A stretch of DNA of 22,954 nt from JACJYE01 sp964432875. GTDB lineage: Bacteria; Bacteroidota; Bacteroidia; Chitinophagales; Saprospiraceae. The position numbers and the translations under genes are program-made. The DNA lies in contig CAYSPJ010000084.1 of NCBI GenBank assembly GCA_964432875.1, forward strand, positions 1 to 22,954, given 5' to 3'. How positions within the stretch are numbered: the first letter of the stretch is position 1; each line of letters starts with the position of its first letter. Shown here in pieces: positions 14,128 through 22,496 of the stretch. The notes beneath the pieces are model-generated. The model was not told the origin of the DNA. It did no database searches and saw nothing but the letters and a program-made list of their open reading frames with translations.

Positions 14128-16032
14128 TCAATGCACCTTGACCTCGCCAATTTCCTTAGCCTCTACCAAAGCCTCCAATTCTGCCAGCACGCTAGCATCC
14201 TCGATGGTCGAAGGCGTCGAATAAGGCTCGTGGTCGGTGATAAAGCGCATGATACGGCGCAGGATTTTGCCCGAGCGGGTTTTGGGTAAGCGGGAGGCGA
14301 TAGCGACCCGTTTGAAAGCCGCTACCGGGCCGACTTTGTCGCGCACCATTTTGACCAATTCGCGCTCGAGCTCAGCTTCATTTCGTTCTGAACCTGCTTT
14401 GAGCACGACAAAGCCGACCGGGATTTGCCCCTTCATCTGGTCGTTGATGCCGATGACCGCGCATTCTGCTACATCCGGATGTGAAGCCACCACTTCTTCC
14501 ATCTTGGCCGTCGAGAGGCGGTGGCCCGCTACGTTGATGATGTCGTCAATACGGCCAGTGATATAGACGTAGCCGTCCTCGTCCTTATAGCCGCCATCTC
14601 CGGTGAAATAGTAGCCCGGGTAGGCGCTAAAATAGGATGATAGGAAATTAGCCGTATCATTCCAGAGGTTGGGCAGACAGCCAGGGGGCAGTGGCGTAGC
14701 GATGACTACGATGCCTTCCTTCCCAGCAGGCAGCGGCTTGCCATCGGAGCCGACAATTTGCAGATCATAACCACAAACGGGCTTGCCGGTCGAGCCAGGC
14801 TTGATGGGCAGGATTTCCAGCCCCACCATATTGGCCAACATCGGCCAGCCCGATTCGGTCTGCCACCAGTGGTCGATGACCGGCACTTGCAGTAGTTGCT
14901 GCGACCATTCCAGAGTAGCTACATCGCAGCGCTCACCAGCCAAGAAGAGGTAGCGCAGGCTGCGGGTGTCGTATTTTTGCTTCAGCAACCCATCGGGGTC
15001 TTCCTTCTTAATAGCCCGGATCGCTGTCGGGGCAGTGAACAGCACCTTGACCTGATATTCTTCGATCATGCGCCAAAATGCCCCTGCATCGGGGGTGCGC
15101 ACGGGCTTGCCTTCGTACAAGATAGTAGAACAGCCATAAATGAGCGGCCCGTAAACGATATAGGAGTGGCCTACTACCCAGCCAACATCAGAAGCAGCCC
15201 AGAAAACTTCGCCGGGCTTGGCACCATAGCTGTACTTCATGCTGAAATGCAGGGCCACGGCATGTCCGCCGTTGTCGCGCACTACGCCTTTGGGCTTGCC
15301 CGTGGTACCGGAGGTGTAAAGGATGTAGAGCGGGTCGGTGGCATCCACGGCTACCCAATCAGCGGGTTCTGCTTTTGCCAACAAGGCCTCCCAGTCATAG
15401 TCCCGGCCTTCCCGTAAGGGCGCAATAAAGAATGGGCGCTGATAAACGATGCAAGCATCGGGCTGGTGCCCGGCCTCTTCCAGCGCAGCGTTGAGTATGC
15501 TGATGTAGTCGATGGTTTTATTGATCTCCATACCTGCGCTGGCCGCCAGGATCAGCTTGGGCTTTGCATCGTCGATGCGGATGGCCAATTCGTGCGGGGC
15601 AAAGCCGCCAAAGACCACTGAGTGGATGGCCCCCAAACGAGCACAAGCCAGCATGGCGATGACCGTCTGCGGGATCATGGGCATGTAAATGATGGCGGTA
15701 TCGCCTTTCTCCAGCCCGCGGGCTTTCAATACGCCCGCGAAAAGCTGCACCGCTTCGAGCAATTCAGCATAGGTATAGCGTTCCTTTTTGCCCGTAACCG
15801 GCGAGTCGTAATAAAGCGCGACTTGTTTACCCCGGCCATTTTCCACGTGGTAGTCGAGCGCCAGGTATGCCGTATTGAGCTTGCCGCCTTTATACCAGTG
15901 GTAAAGCCCGATTTCGTCTTTTGATAGGATTTGGGTTGGTTTCTCAAACCAAGCCAAGGCCTCCGCCTGCTCCCGCCAGAATTCTTCTGGCTGGGCGATG
16001 CTGCGGTCGTAAAATGCTTGATAACGAGGCAT
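14128..16032 (-). CDS. prpE: Propionyl-CoA synthetase-like acyl-CoA ligase (PrpE/ACSS3 type)
   Basis: AMP-forming acyl-CoA synthetase that activates a short-chain fatty acid, most likely propionate, via an acyl-adenylate. It has 634 residues. Hallmarks are the ATP loop YTSGTTGKPKGVV (about 239-251), GHSYIVYGPLIYG, the motif DHWWQTESGWP (about 386-396), the hinge YITGRIDDIINVAGHRLS, and PKTRSGKILRR with Lys 589, the residue that is acetylated in regulated family members. The N-terminal GGKLNTAYLALDYHVENGRGKQVALYYDSPVTGKKERYTYAEL and the ESGWP rather than ETGG ending of the core motif separate it from true Acs and point to the PrpE/ACSS3 branch. It lies downstream of acs on the same strand but 388 bp away, so it may have its own promoter. 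Substrate specificity is inferred. Confidence 0.85.
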   Translation of the reverse strand: MPRYQAFYDRSIAQPEEFWREQAEALAWFEKPTQILSKDEIGLYHWYKGGKLNTAYLALDYHVENGRGKQVALYYDSPVTGKKERYTYAELLEAVQLFAGVLKARGLEKGDTAIIYMPMIPQTVIAMLACARLGAIHSVVFGGFAPHELAIRIDDAKPKLILAASAGMEINKTIDYISILNAALEEAGHQPDACIVYQRPFFIAPLREGRDYDWEALLAKAEPADWVAVDATDPLYILYTSGTTGKPKGVVRDNGGHAVALHFSMKYSYGAKPGEVFWAASDVGWVVGHSYIVYGPLIYGCSTILYEGKPVRTPDAGAFWRMIEEYQVKVLFTAPTAIRAIKKEDPDGLLKQKYDTRSLRYLFLAGERCDVATLEWSQQLLQVPVIDHWWQTESGWPMLANMVGLEILPIKPGSTGKPVCGYDLQIVGSDGKPLPAGKEGIVVIATPLPPGCLPNLWNDTANFLSSYFSAYPGYYFTGDGGYKDEDGYVYITGRIDDIINVAGHRLSTAKMEEVVASHPDVAECAVIGINDQMKGQIPVGFVVLKAGSERNEAELERELVKMVRDKVGPVAAFKRVAIASRLPKTRSGKILRRIMRFITDHEPYSTPSTIEDASVLAELEALVEAKEIGEVKVH

Positions 16033-16420
16033 ATTCAGTGTTTTTTTTTGGTTTATGCAATGATAAAAGGCGGTTGAAAAATGCAGTTACCCCACTTTTC
16101 CCCTCTTTCAGATTGTAGCGCCTTCTATTATGAAAACAATCAAGAGATAGAATAAGTGCAACAAAGGCGGTGAAAAGACCCCTTGACCTGCGCCGAATCC
16201 TGTCTATAAAATCGCCATAACCCTATCAAAAACAAGCACTTGCACCAAGATCGACTTAAAAGCGATTGCATAGCGGAAGCAGCATGAGACCATACCTGCC
16301 GCTACCCAGGCGGCAGGTGCAATCTCAAGTAGCAGCGTTTACAATGTTTTCAGACCACACTCCACGTTCAAAGTGATGGCCTAAGGGTGTGGATAGGTGT
16401 CACCTACAAACAGCGCCCGT
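16033..16420. other. 388-bp intergenic region between acs and the prpE-like gene, structured
   Basis: No convincing gene is present. It holds a nested inverted repeat: outer GATTGCA (16264-16270) with TGCAATC (16318-16324), and inner ACCTGCCGC (16294-16302) with GCGGCAGGT (16310-16318), a perfect 9-bp stem with a 7-nt loop. This could be the 3' end of the acs transcript, though no T run follows. Near the prpE-like start the minus strand reads TATCATTG (16069-16076 region), a one-mismatch -7 box without a good -33 box. Confidence 0.5.
16264..16324 (-). ncRNA. Nested stem-loop, possible structured 3' or 5' UTR element
   Basis: A 7-bp outer stem and a 9-bp inner perfect stem enclose a 23-nt single-stranded arm (16271-16293). 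It lies about 100 bp after the acs stop. Structure is seen; identity as RNA is inference, and a simple transcription or processing signal for acs is equally possible. Confidence 0.3.
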
Positions 16421-18328
16421 TCATCGCCCATGCAGCGCTCCATCCCTGATTTCATCCACTACTTCGGGGTTGAGCAAGGTGGAGGTATCGCCCAGGTTGG
16501 AGATATCGCCGGAAGCCACCTTGCGCAGGATGCGGCGCATGATTTTGCCGGAGCGGGTCTTGGGCAAGCCCGAGACGATCTGGATTTTATCGGGCTTGGC
16601 GATCGGGCCGATCTCCTTGGTCACCACCGCGAGTATTTCCTTACGGAAGGCCTCTTCGTCTTCCACAAGCTCAGTAGTGATAACATAGGCATAGATACCC
16701 TGCCCCTTGATGTCGTGCGGATAGCCCACCACGGCTGATTCGACCACCTTCGGATGCTCATTGATGGCGCTTTCCACTTCGGCAGTGCCCATGCGGTGCC
16801 CCGAGACGTTGATCACATCGTCTACCCGCCCGATAATGCGGTACATGCCGTCCTTATCACGCCGGGCACCATCGCCGGTGAAATATAAATCCTTAAAGGC
16901 TGAGAAATAAGTCTGCCGACAGCGCTCGTGGTCGCCATAAGTAGTGCGCAGGATCGAGGGCCAGGGGAATTTGATGCAGAGCAGGCCTTCCACCTCATTG
17001 CCCGATAGCTCATTGCCCTCGGAATCCAGCAGGCAAAGCTGTACGCCGGGGAGGGGGAATCCGGCGTGAGCTGGTTTCATGGGGCTGAGCCCGCCCAATC
17101 CGGAGATGAGGATGCCGCCAGTTTCAGTTTGCCACCAGGTATCCACTATTGGGGCATTGCCTTTGCCGACTTTATGGTAGTACCATTCCCAGGCCTCCTC
17201 GTTAATCGGCTCGCCTACCGAGCCCAAGACTTTGATAGCGCTCAGGTCATAACCGTCCAGCCATTTATCGCCCTGCGCCATGAGGGCGCGGATGGCGGTG
17301 GGGGCAGTGTAAAACTGGTTGACTTTGTGCTTTTCGCAAACCGCCCAGAAGCGGCCGGCATCAGGATAGGTTGGCACGCCCTCAAACATCAAGGTAGTAG
17401 CTCCGGCCAAGAGCGGCCCGTAAACGATATAGGAGTGGCCAGTGACCCAGCCGATATCAGCGGTGCACCAGTAGATGTCACCCTCCTGATATTGAAAAAC
17501 ATTTTGGAAAGAATAAGCTGTATAAACCATATACCCGCCACAGGTATGCACCACCCCCTTGGGTTTGCCCGTAGAGCCAGAAGTATAGAGGATGAAGAGC
17601 GGGTCTTCGGCATCCATCACCACCGCTTCGCAGCTCGTGCTCTGTCCGTCCACTTCATCATGCCACCACTTGTAGCGCGAGTCGGCCATATCTACTGGGT
17701 CTCCAGTGTTTTTGTGCACCAGCACCGTTTCAACGCTATCACAGCCCATAGCCATCGCTTCGTCAACCACTATTTTGACCGGGATGTGTTTGTTGCCCCG
17801 GTCGTTGTAGTCCGAGCAGATGACCATTTTGCAGGCCGCATCCTTGATGCGATCGGACAGCGCCTGGGCAGAAAAGCCGGCAAAGACAACCGAATGGATA
17901 GCTCCGATACGTGCGCAGGCCAGTACGCCTATCGCTAATTCCGGCACCATAGGCATGTAGAAACACACCCGATCCCCTTTACCGATCCCATTGGCTTTCA
18001 AAACATTCGCCACCTGACATACGGCAGCATGCAATTGGCGGTAGGTATAACGCTGCACGGGTGCATCAGGCTGGTTGGGCTCAAAGAGGATAGCGACCTG
18101 ATCGCCCCGGCTATCCAGGTGGCGATCCAGGCAGTTTTCGGTGATGTTGAGCTTACCGCCAACGAACCAATTGATATCGGGCTCGCGGAAATTCCATTCT
18201 AAAACTTTATCCCAGGTTTTGTGCCAGGTGAAGCTAGAAGCAATTTCAGCCCAGAAGCTTTCCGGGTCTGCCACACTGCGGCGGTAAGCGGTTTGGTATT
18301 CTTCGAAAGATTTGATCGGTTTCATCAT
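16421..18328 (-). CDS. acs: Acetyl-CoA synthetase (acetate-CoA ligase, AMP-forming)
   Basis: Converts acetate, ATP and CoA to acetyl-CoA, the high-affinity route of acetate use. It has 635 residues and the family motifs: YTSGSTGKPKGVVH for ATP binding, DIGWVTGHSYIVYGPL, TWWQTETGG with the acetate-pocket Trp, the hinge YRIIGRVDDVINVSGHRMGTAEVES, and PKTRSGKIMRRILRK with Lys 595, the expected regulatory acetylation site. Two ATGs in tandem (18326-18328 and 18323-18325) give almost the same product. It follows a sensor kinase/response regulator pair on the same strand but has its own well-formed promoter 54 bp upstream. The arrangement suggests that acetate activation is controlled by that pair. 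Confidence 0.96.
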   Translation of the reverse strand: MMKPIKSFEEYQTAYRRSVADPESFWAEIASSFTWHKTWDKVLEWNFREPDINWFVGGKLNITENCLDRHLDSRGDQVAILFEPNQPDAPVQRYTYRQLHAAVCQVANVLKANGIGKGDRVCFYMPMVPELAIGVLACARIGAIHSVVFAGFSAQALSDRIKDAACKMVICSDYNDRGNKHIPVKIVVDEAMAMGCDSVETVLVHKNTGDPVDMADSRYKWWHDEVDGQSTSCEAVVMDAEDPLFILYTSGSTGKPKGVVHTCGGYMVYTAYSFQNVFQYQEGDIYWCTADIGWVTGHSYIVYGPLLAGATTLMFEGVPTYPDAGRFWAVCEKHKVNQFYTAPTAIRALMAQGDKWLDGYDLSAIKVLGSVGEPINEEAWEWYYHKVGKGNAPIVDTWWQTETGGILISGLGGLSPMKPAHAGFPLPGVQLCLLDSEGNELSGNEVEGLLCIKFPWPSILRTTYGDHERCRQTYFSAFKDLYFTGDGARRDKDGMYRIIGRVDDVINVSGHRMGTAEVESAINEHPKVVESAVVGYPHDIKGQGIYAYVITTELVEDEEAFRKEILAVVTKEIGPIAKPDKIQIVSGLPKTRSGKIMRRILRKVASGDISNLGDTSTLLNPEVVDEIRDGALHGR

Positions 18329-18357
18329 AATCGCTAATTTATTTTGCCTAACATATC

Positions 18358-18371
18358 TATGTATTTACATA
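18358..18371. promoter_or_regulatory. Perfect palindrome in the acs leader, possible operator
   Basis: TATGTA-TT-TACATA is a perfect 6+6 inverted repeat with a 2-bp spacer, and weaker symmetry (ATCTA/TAGAT) continues outside it. It lies just downstream of the predicted acs transcription start, where a repressor or a dimeric regulator could act. Confidence 0.4.
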
Positions 18372-18381
18372 TTTAGATGCA

Positions 18382-18413
18382 TAAAGATAAAAAGAGAAAA
18401 GCTTCCATCCAAA
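18382..18413 (-). promoter_or_regulatory. acs promoter (Bacteroidota type)
   Basis: On the minus strand TTTG (18410-18413) is followed after exactly 20 bp by TATCTTTA (18382-18389), one mismatch from TAnnTTTG. The predicted start of transcription is near 18375, giving a leader of about 47 nt before the ATG. Confidence 0.65.
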
Positions 18414-18684
18414 TTTTGCAGCGATATTTCTGGAAAAATTTTCGGGCTTGTGCCGGTTGGGCAGGGAAACTGCAGGTGCAGGGGCCTGTTTGGGGGATTC
18501 GGCAAAAGCCAGCTAGCACAGTGCCTACAGAATCAAATTTTGCTGCTGTCTTTAAAAACAGCTAGTTCAGGAATAATCATGCAGCCTATTGCAGAAATAC
18601 AAACTTTCCGCTTTCCGCTTTGCTGTTTTCAGACAAGCCCCCCAGCTGCGCCCCTTTTTACTTTTTTTTGAACCATCTCATCCA

Positions 18685-19071
18685 TTACCCTCCAAACTCC
18701 ACCACTTCATTGATGGAATTGATGAGCATATCGTTATCAAAGGGCTTGGCAATATAGATTTCGCCTCCACTGGCATAGCCGTCGAAGCGGTCTTTTTGAG
18801 TGCTTTTGGCGGTAAGGAAGATGATACTGGCTAGCTCGAAGCGTTCATCCTGCCGGATTTGGCGAGCCACTTCGAAGCCATCCATACCGGGCATCATAAC
18901 ATCGAGGACGACGATACGGGGCTTCTCAGTAGCCATGAGGAGGAGGGCTTGTTCGCCATTTTCAGCCTTAAAGACCTGATAGCCTTCCTGCCGGAGGAGG
19001 AACTCCAGGGCGATGAGGATATTGGGTTCATCATCGACTAATAATACTTTGGTTTGGCTTTTGTCTGGCAT
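18685..19071 (-). CDS. Single-domain response regulator (CheY-like receiver)
   Basis: A stand-alone receiver of 128 residues with all phosphorylation residues: acidic pair Asp 13/Asp 14 (LLVDDEPN), phosphoacceptor Asp 57 (VVLDVMMPGMDG), Thr 87 (IIFLTAKS) and Lys 109 (IAKPF). It ends at VVEFGG right after helix 5, so there is no DNA-binding or enzymatic output domain. It lies 265 bp downstream of the transporter-like histidine kinase on the same strand and is the obvious partner. In proteobacterial CrbS/CrbR and CbrA/CbrB systems the partner regulator carries an output domain, so here the signal must pass by protein contact or a further relay; this is inference. Confidence 0.93.
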   Translation of the reverse strand: MPDKSQTKVLLVDDEPNILIALEFLLRQEGYQVFKAENGEQALLLMATEKPRIVVLDVMMPGMDGFEVARQIRQDERFELASIIFLTAKSTQKDRFDGYASGGEIYIAKPFDNDMLINSINEVVEFGG

Positions 19072-19336
19072 ACCATATAAAAGTAAGATACTTTAGGCAA
19101 AGAAAAGAAAAAAATGCAAACTTGACAAAGGTTTTTTTGCCGCTGCGAGCTGTTGGGCTTCTCCGATTGGATATGGGCGACGCGCCCAGAGATGCGCCTG
19201 CGGAAAAAAGACAATAGCTGGCACGCCCTGGGCTGGAGGCCGAGCCGCTGATTGTACTGATTATACAAGATATTCCTTGTTAACCCGCATTCCCTTTTCA
19301 AGAAGCCAGACGGCTTTTGAAAACCAAGAGCTTGCC
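19072..19336. other. 265-bp gap between kinase and response regulator genes
   Basis: No gene is seen. The gap carries a stem-loop just after the kinase stop and a small GGGCG/CGCCC hairpin at about 19175-19187. I found no convincing promoter for the response regulator, only a CAAGTTTG (minus strand, one mismatch from a -7 box) about 45 bp before its ATG. Confidence 0.45.
19295..19323 (-). terminator. Stem-loop after the sensor kinase gene
   Basis: TTTTCAAgAAGCC (19295-19307) pairs with GGCTTTTGAAAA (19312-19323) as a 12-bp stem with one bulged G and a 4-nt loop. It begins 13 nt after the kinase stop. Without a T run it may be a weak terminator or a processing site that lowers or separates expression of the response regulator. 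Confidence 0.5.
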
Positions 19337-22078
19337 CTAACAGATTTCACTTGATTCTTCCCAAAGCGGCAGTTCGACAACAAAAATGGCACCCTGGCCT
19401 TGCTCGCTATGGACAGAGATGCGCCCCTGGCAGCGCTCGACGATGGTTTTGGTGATAAACAGGCCCAGCCCGCTGCCCTGAGGCTTGCCGCGGTCTTTAT
19501 CGTTTAGTTGAGTGAATTTTTCAAAAATCAATTGCTGGGCATCTGTCGAGATGCCCGGGCCATTATCCTCCACCTCTAGTATTGCCCAATCGCCCTGAGC
19601 GGATAGGCGCACGGTTAATTTGCCGCCAGTTTCCGGGCAAAATTTAATCGCGTTGGCAATCAGATTGACCGCTACTTGCATCAGGCGGTCGGCATGGCCC
19701 AGGACGGCCAGCGGCCCGGAGGGCAAGCTCAACTCACCCTGGATGCCGCGTTCCTGCATCAGCTGCTTCAGCCCAGCAAAAGCCTGGTGGGCCAGCGCCG
19801 CCAGATCTAAGGGCTCCGCCAACCAATCTTCTTGCCCGCTCTGGATTTTTTCCAGGTCGAGCACTTGGTTGATCAGGCGGGCCAGGCGCTCGCTTTCGCT
19901 GACGACGATGCCCAGGAATTCGGTGCGCTGCGCCTCGGGCAGCTCCGGGTTTTCCAGCATGATTTTAGACAAGGCCTTGATAGAGGTGATCGGCGTGCGC
20001 AGCTCATGAGTAACGGTGGTAACAAAATCAGCTTTCAAACGGTCGAGCTCTTTCAGCCTTTCATTGGCTTGGCGGAGCTGTGCAGTGGCCTGCTCCAGCT
20101 CTACAGATTTCTTTTCCAGGGCTTGGCTATATTCGATGGCTTCCTGGGTCTGATCCAACAGCCGGAACATCTCTTCCAGGCTGATAGGGTCTTCTTTGGC
20201 GATGGAAGCGATGATGATTTTGGCCGAAGCCGCACCGACGACCCCGGAAAGATGGGTTTCAGCATAGTTGATCAGGCTGGCATCAGCCATAGGGTGCCGG
20301 GCGAGGTCAAGGGAATGTAACCGCCCGTAGCGCCCCAACAGGGCCTGCGCCCGCTCCTCCCCCAGAAAGCGGTTGAGCAACAGGCGGATATCCTGTACTT
20401 TGGCCTCGCGTTGCACCAGCCCCTGCTCGGCCTGCCCCGACTGATAGCGATAGATATCCACGAACAAATCGGCCTGGGCGGCGCCCAGGGGGCTTTGTGT
20501 CGTGTAGAGGGAGACGAAAAAATAGGCTGCCGTATTGAGCAGCAGGCCCCAAAATGCCGCCAGTGCGATGGGGCTGCTACCCTCCAGCCCAAAGAGGCTA
20601 TAGGGGCGCAGCCAGGCTTGCCCCAAAGGCCCCTCCGTTACGAAGCTCCTGGAAAGTAGCCCAGCTTCCGCCAGATTGGGCAACGCCAGCACGTAAAGCC
20701 ATACGGCAAAACCCGTCAGCAGGCCTGCCATCGCCCCTTTTTTGTTGGCACGTTTCCAGTAGATGCCCCCCAGCACTGCCGGCCCAAACTGCGCGATAGC
20801 CGCAAAGGAAACCAGGCCGACCGATACCAAGGTGTATTGCTCACCCACCGCCCGAAAATACCCGTAAGCCAACAGCAATACCATGACGATGCTGATGCGG
20901 CGGATGCCCAGGATGGGGTTGCTCAGACCGTATTCTGGCTCTTGTTGGAAAGCCCGATGCCTTACCAGCAGCGGCAACACCAGGTTGTTGCTAATCATGA
21001 TGCTCAGCGCGATGACTGCCACGATTACCATGCCCGTCGCGGCGGAAAAACCACCCAAGCCAGCGAAGAGCGCCAAGGCTTCCTGCCCATGGGCCAGCGG
21101 GATGCTGAGCACAAAGCTATCCGGATCTTGGCTCCCACCTGGAAAAAGGAGTAGGCCGGCCAGGGCGATGGGCAACACGAAAATATTGATTAACAGTAAA
21201 TACAGCGGGAATAGCCAAGAGGCCTGCCGCACGTGCTCGGGGTCGGTGTTTTCCACCACCCCTACATGAAACTGCCGGGGCAACAACAAAATGGCAAACA
21301 TGGATAGGACGATGAGCCAAAACCACTCCCAGGCATCGATACCGCTGGCTTCCAGCTCGAACAGCCGGGCTGCCTCGGGCCGCGCCAGCGCCTGCTGGAA
21401 AAGGTCGCCAAAGCCCCTGAACACAAAAAAAGTGACGTAAATGCCAACCAACAGAAAGGCCGCCAGCTTGATGAGCGATTCAAAAGCGATGGCCGCTACC
21501 AGTCCGCCGTGCCGCTCATTAGGATCGAGCTTGCGGGTGCCGAACAAAATGGTGAAAGCCGCCAGGGCAACGGCAATGTAGCAGGCTGAATCCAGGTAAA
21601 AAGGCAGCTCCGAATGCGTCAGGCGGGCCGTGCCATTTGAGGCCAACAGCTCAAAGCTATTGGCGATGGCTTTCAACTGAATGGAGATGTAGGGGATGAT
21701 GCCCACCACCGCGATCAAGGCCGCGACGGCCCCCAACCAGGAGCTCTTGCCGTAACGCGAAGAGATGAAATCGGCCACCGAAGTGATGTGTTGCGCCTTG
21801 GTGATGAGGATAATCTTACGCAACACCACCCACCACAGGGGCGCCAGGATGGCTGGCCCCAGGTAGATAGGCAGGAAGCCCAGCCCCGCCTCTGCCGCCC
21901 GCCCCACGCTGCCGTAGTAGGTCCAGGCAGTACAATACACCGCCAGCGACAGAGCGTACACCGCCGGGTGTTTCACCACACTGCGCTTGCTTTTCTCCCG
22001 CCGGTCGGCATAGTACGCCAGCAGGAAAAGTAGCCCTACGTAAGCCACCGAGATCAAGATGATCAGCCCGGCGCTCAT
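19337..22078 (-). CDS. Sensor histidine kinase fused to a sodium/solute symporter domain (CbrA/CrbS-like)
   Basis: A membrane kinase of 913 residues. Residues 1 to about 525 form a sodium:solute symporter (SSS) domain with about 13 hydrophobic helices. Residues about 540-655 match the STAC linker (RLLLNRFLGEERAQALLGRYG, then INYAETHLSGVVGAASAKIIIASI and EEMFRLLDQTQEAIEYSQALE). A coiled coil to about 685 leads into the dimerisation domain with phospho-His 691 (TVTHELRTPITSIK) and a HATPase domain with N box (NLIANAIKF, near 804), DNGPGI, FEKF and GSGLGLFITK (near 866). There is no PAS or attached receiver domain. This is the architecture of CbrA/CrbS, kinases that control acetate and carbon use in Proteobacteria. 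The ATG overlaps the stop of the preceding small gene (ATGA). Sensing of acetate or related acids is inferred from the neighbouring acs. Confidence 0.93.
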   Translation of the reverse strand: MSAGLIILISVAYVGLLFLLAYYADRREKSKRSVVKHPAVYALSLAVYCTAWTYYGSVGRAAEAGLGFLPIYLGPAILAPLWWVVLRKIILITKAQHITSVADFISSRYGKSSWLGAVAALIAVVGIIPYISIQLKAIANSFELLASNGTARLTHSELPFYLDSACYIAVALAAFTILFGTRKLDPNERHGGLVAAIAFESLIKLAAFLLVGIYVTFFVFRGFGDLFQQALARPEAARLFELEASGIDAWEWFWLIVLSMFAILLLPRQFHVGVVENTDPEHVRQASWLFPLYLLLINIFVLPIALAGLLLFPGGSQDPDSFVLSIPLAHGQEALALFAGLGGFSAATGMVIVAVIALSIMISNNLVLPLLVRHRAFQQEPEYGLSNPILGIRRISIVMVLLLAYGYFRAVGEQYTLVSVGLVSFAAIAQFGPAVLGGIYWKRANKKGAMAGLLTGFAVWLYVLALPNLAEAGLLSRSFVTEGPLGQAWLRPYSLFGLEGSSPIALAAFWGLLLNTAAYFFVSLYTTQSPLGAAQADLFVDIYRYQSGQAEQGLVQREAKVQDIRLLLNRFLGEERAQALLGRYGRLHSLDLARHPMADASLINYAETHLSGVVGAASAKIIIASIAKEDPISLEEMFRLLDQTQEAIEYSQALEKKSVELEQATAQLRQANERLKELDRLKADFVTTVTHELRTPITSIKALSKIMLENPELPEAQRTEFLGIVVSESERLARLINQVLDLEKIQSGQEDWLAEPLDLAALAHQAFAGLKQLMQERGIQGELSLPSGPLAVLGHADRLMQVAVNLIANAIKFCPETGGKLTVRLSAQGDWAILEVEDNGPGISTDAQQLIFEKFTQLNDKDRGKPQGSGLGLFITKTIVERCQGRISVHSEQGQGAIFVVELPLWEESSEIC

Positions 22079-22281
22079 CGCGGCAGCTTGGTTTTACGGT
22101 TTTGCATCACGGCGCGCGTCATGACCACCAGCAGCGCCCAAGCGGCGAAGATGTAAAGGTACAGCAACGGCAGGCCCCCCAACAACTTCCCCTTGCTGAA
22201 CAGGTCCAGCAAGGGGAAGTTGAACAGCAACAGCGCTGCTGCGAATAACCCGAAGAGCTTATAGGCGCGGTCTTTGGCCAT
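22075..22281 (-). CDS. Small two-helix membrane protein upstream of the sensor kinase
   Basis: A 68-residue protein with two hydrophobic segments (about residues 9-28 and 36-58: LFGLFAAALLLFNFPLLDLF and LLYLYIFAAWALLVVMTR) and a basic tail RKTKLPR. The motif LFNFPLLDLFxxxxxxxGLPLLYLYIFxxW resembles small partners of SSS transporters (DUF3311-like). Its TGA overlaps the kinase ATG (ATGA), so the two are almost certainly translated together. Start at ATG 22279-22281 is chosen for this family-like N-terminus; a longer upstream reading lacks support. From memory, cbrA of Pseudomonas also has a small translationally coupled upstream gene. A role as an accessory subunit of the SSS domain is inferred. 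Confidence 0.75.
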   Translation of the reverse strand: MAKDRAYKLFGLFAAALLLFNFPLLDLFSKGKLLGGLPLLYLYIFAAWALLVVMTRAVMQNRKTKLPR

Positions 22282-22473
22282 GGTGATGCTGGTTGTTTCG
22301 CGGCCTTGCAAGGCCTCGAAGTTGCGGATAAATATACTTCTTTTTTTCTTTCGCCCAGGCCATGCAAGCTTTTTTAAAACCTTACAAAGCATAGCCGAAA
22401 CGCAGAAGCCTGCCATCTCCCGAGATGAAGACGATGAAAGGAAGGCGAAACGAAGAATGATCCAACCCATACC

Positions 22474-22490
22474 CTGGAGATGAACTCCAG
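22474..22490 (-). terminator. Small hairpin after the TRAP binding-protein gene
   Basis: CTGGAG-ATGAA-CTCCAG is a perfect 6-bp stem starting 6 nt after the stop codon on the minus strand. There is no T run, so it is at most a weak terminator or a 3'-end stabiliser. Confidence 0.3.
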
Positions 22491-22496
22491 ATAAAC

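Larger units (their letters stand above)
18329..18684. other. 356-bp intergenic region between response regulator and acs
   Basis: The region contains the acs promoter and palindrome in its left part. The right part (about 18420-18684) is AT-rich with no gene I can support; a small inverted repeat (GCTGTCTTTAAAAACAGC, about 18543-18560) could be a weak terminator for the response regulator transcript. Confidence 0.5.

Noticed and set aside
17066..17938. Long open frame on the plus strand, antisense to acs.
   Set aside because: It lies fully inside acs, whose protein has all family motifs; GC-rich coding DNA produces such mirror frames. The same holds for 14896-15417 inside the prpE-like gene.
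18312..18671. 119-codon open frame on the plus strand between acs and the response regulator.
   Set aside because: It overlaps the acs promoter and start, has AT-rich non-coding composition and no recognisable features.
22282..22470. Longer upstream version of the small membrane protein (131 residues).
   Set aside because: The extension has no domain-like character and starts close to the preceding gene's hairpin; the 68-residue form has the family-like beginning MAKDRAYKLFGLF.
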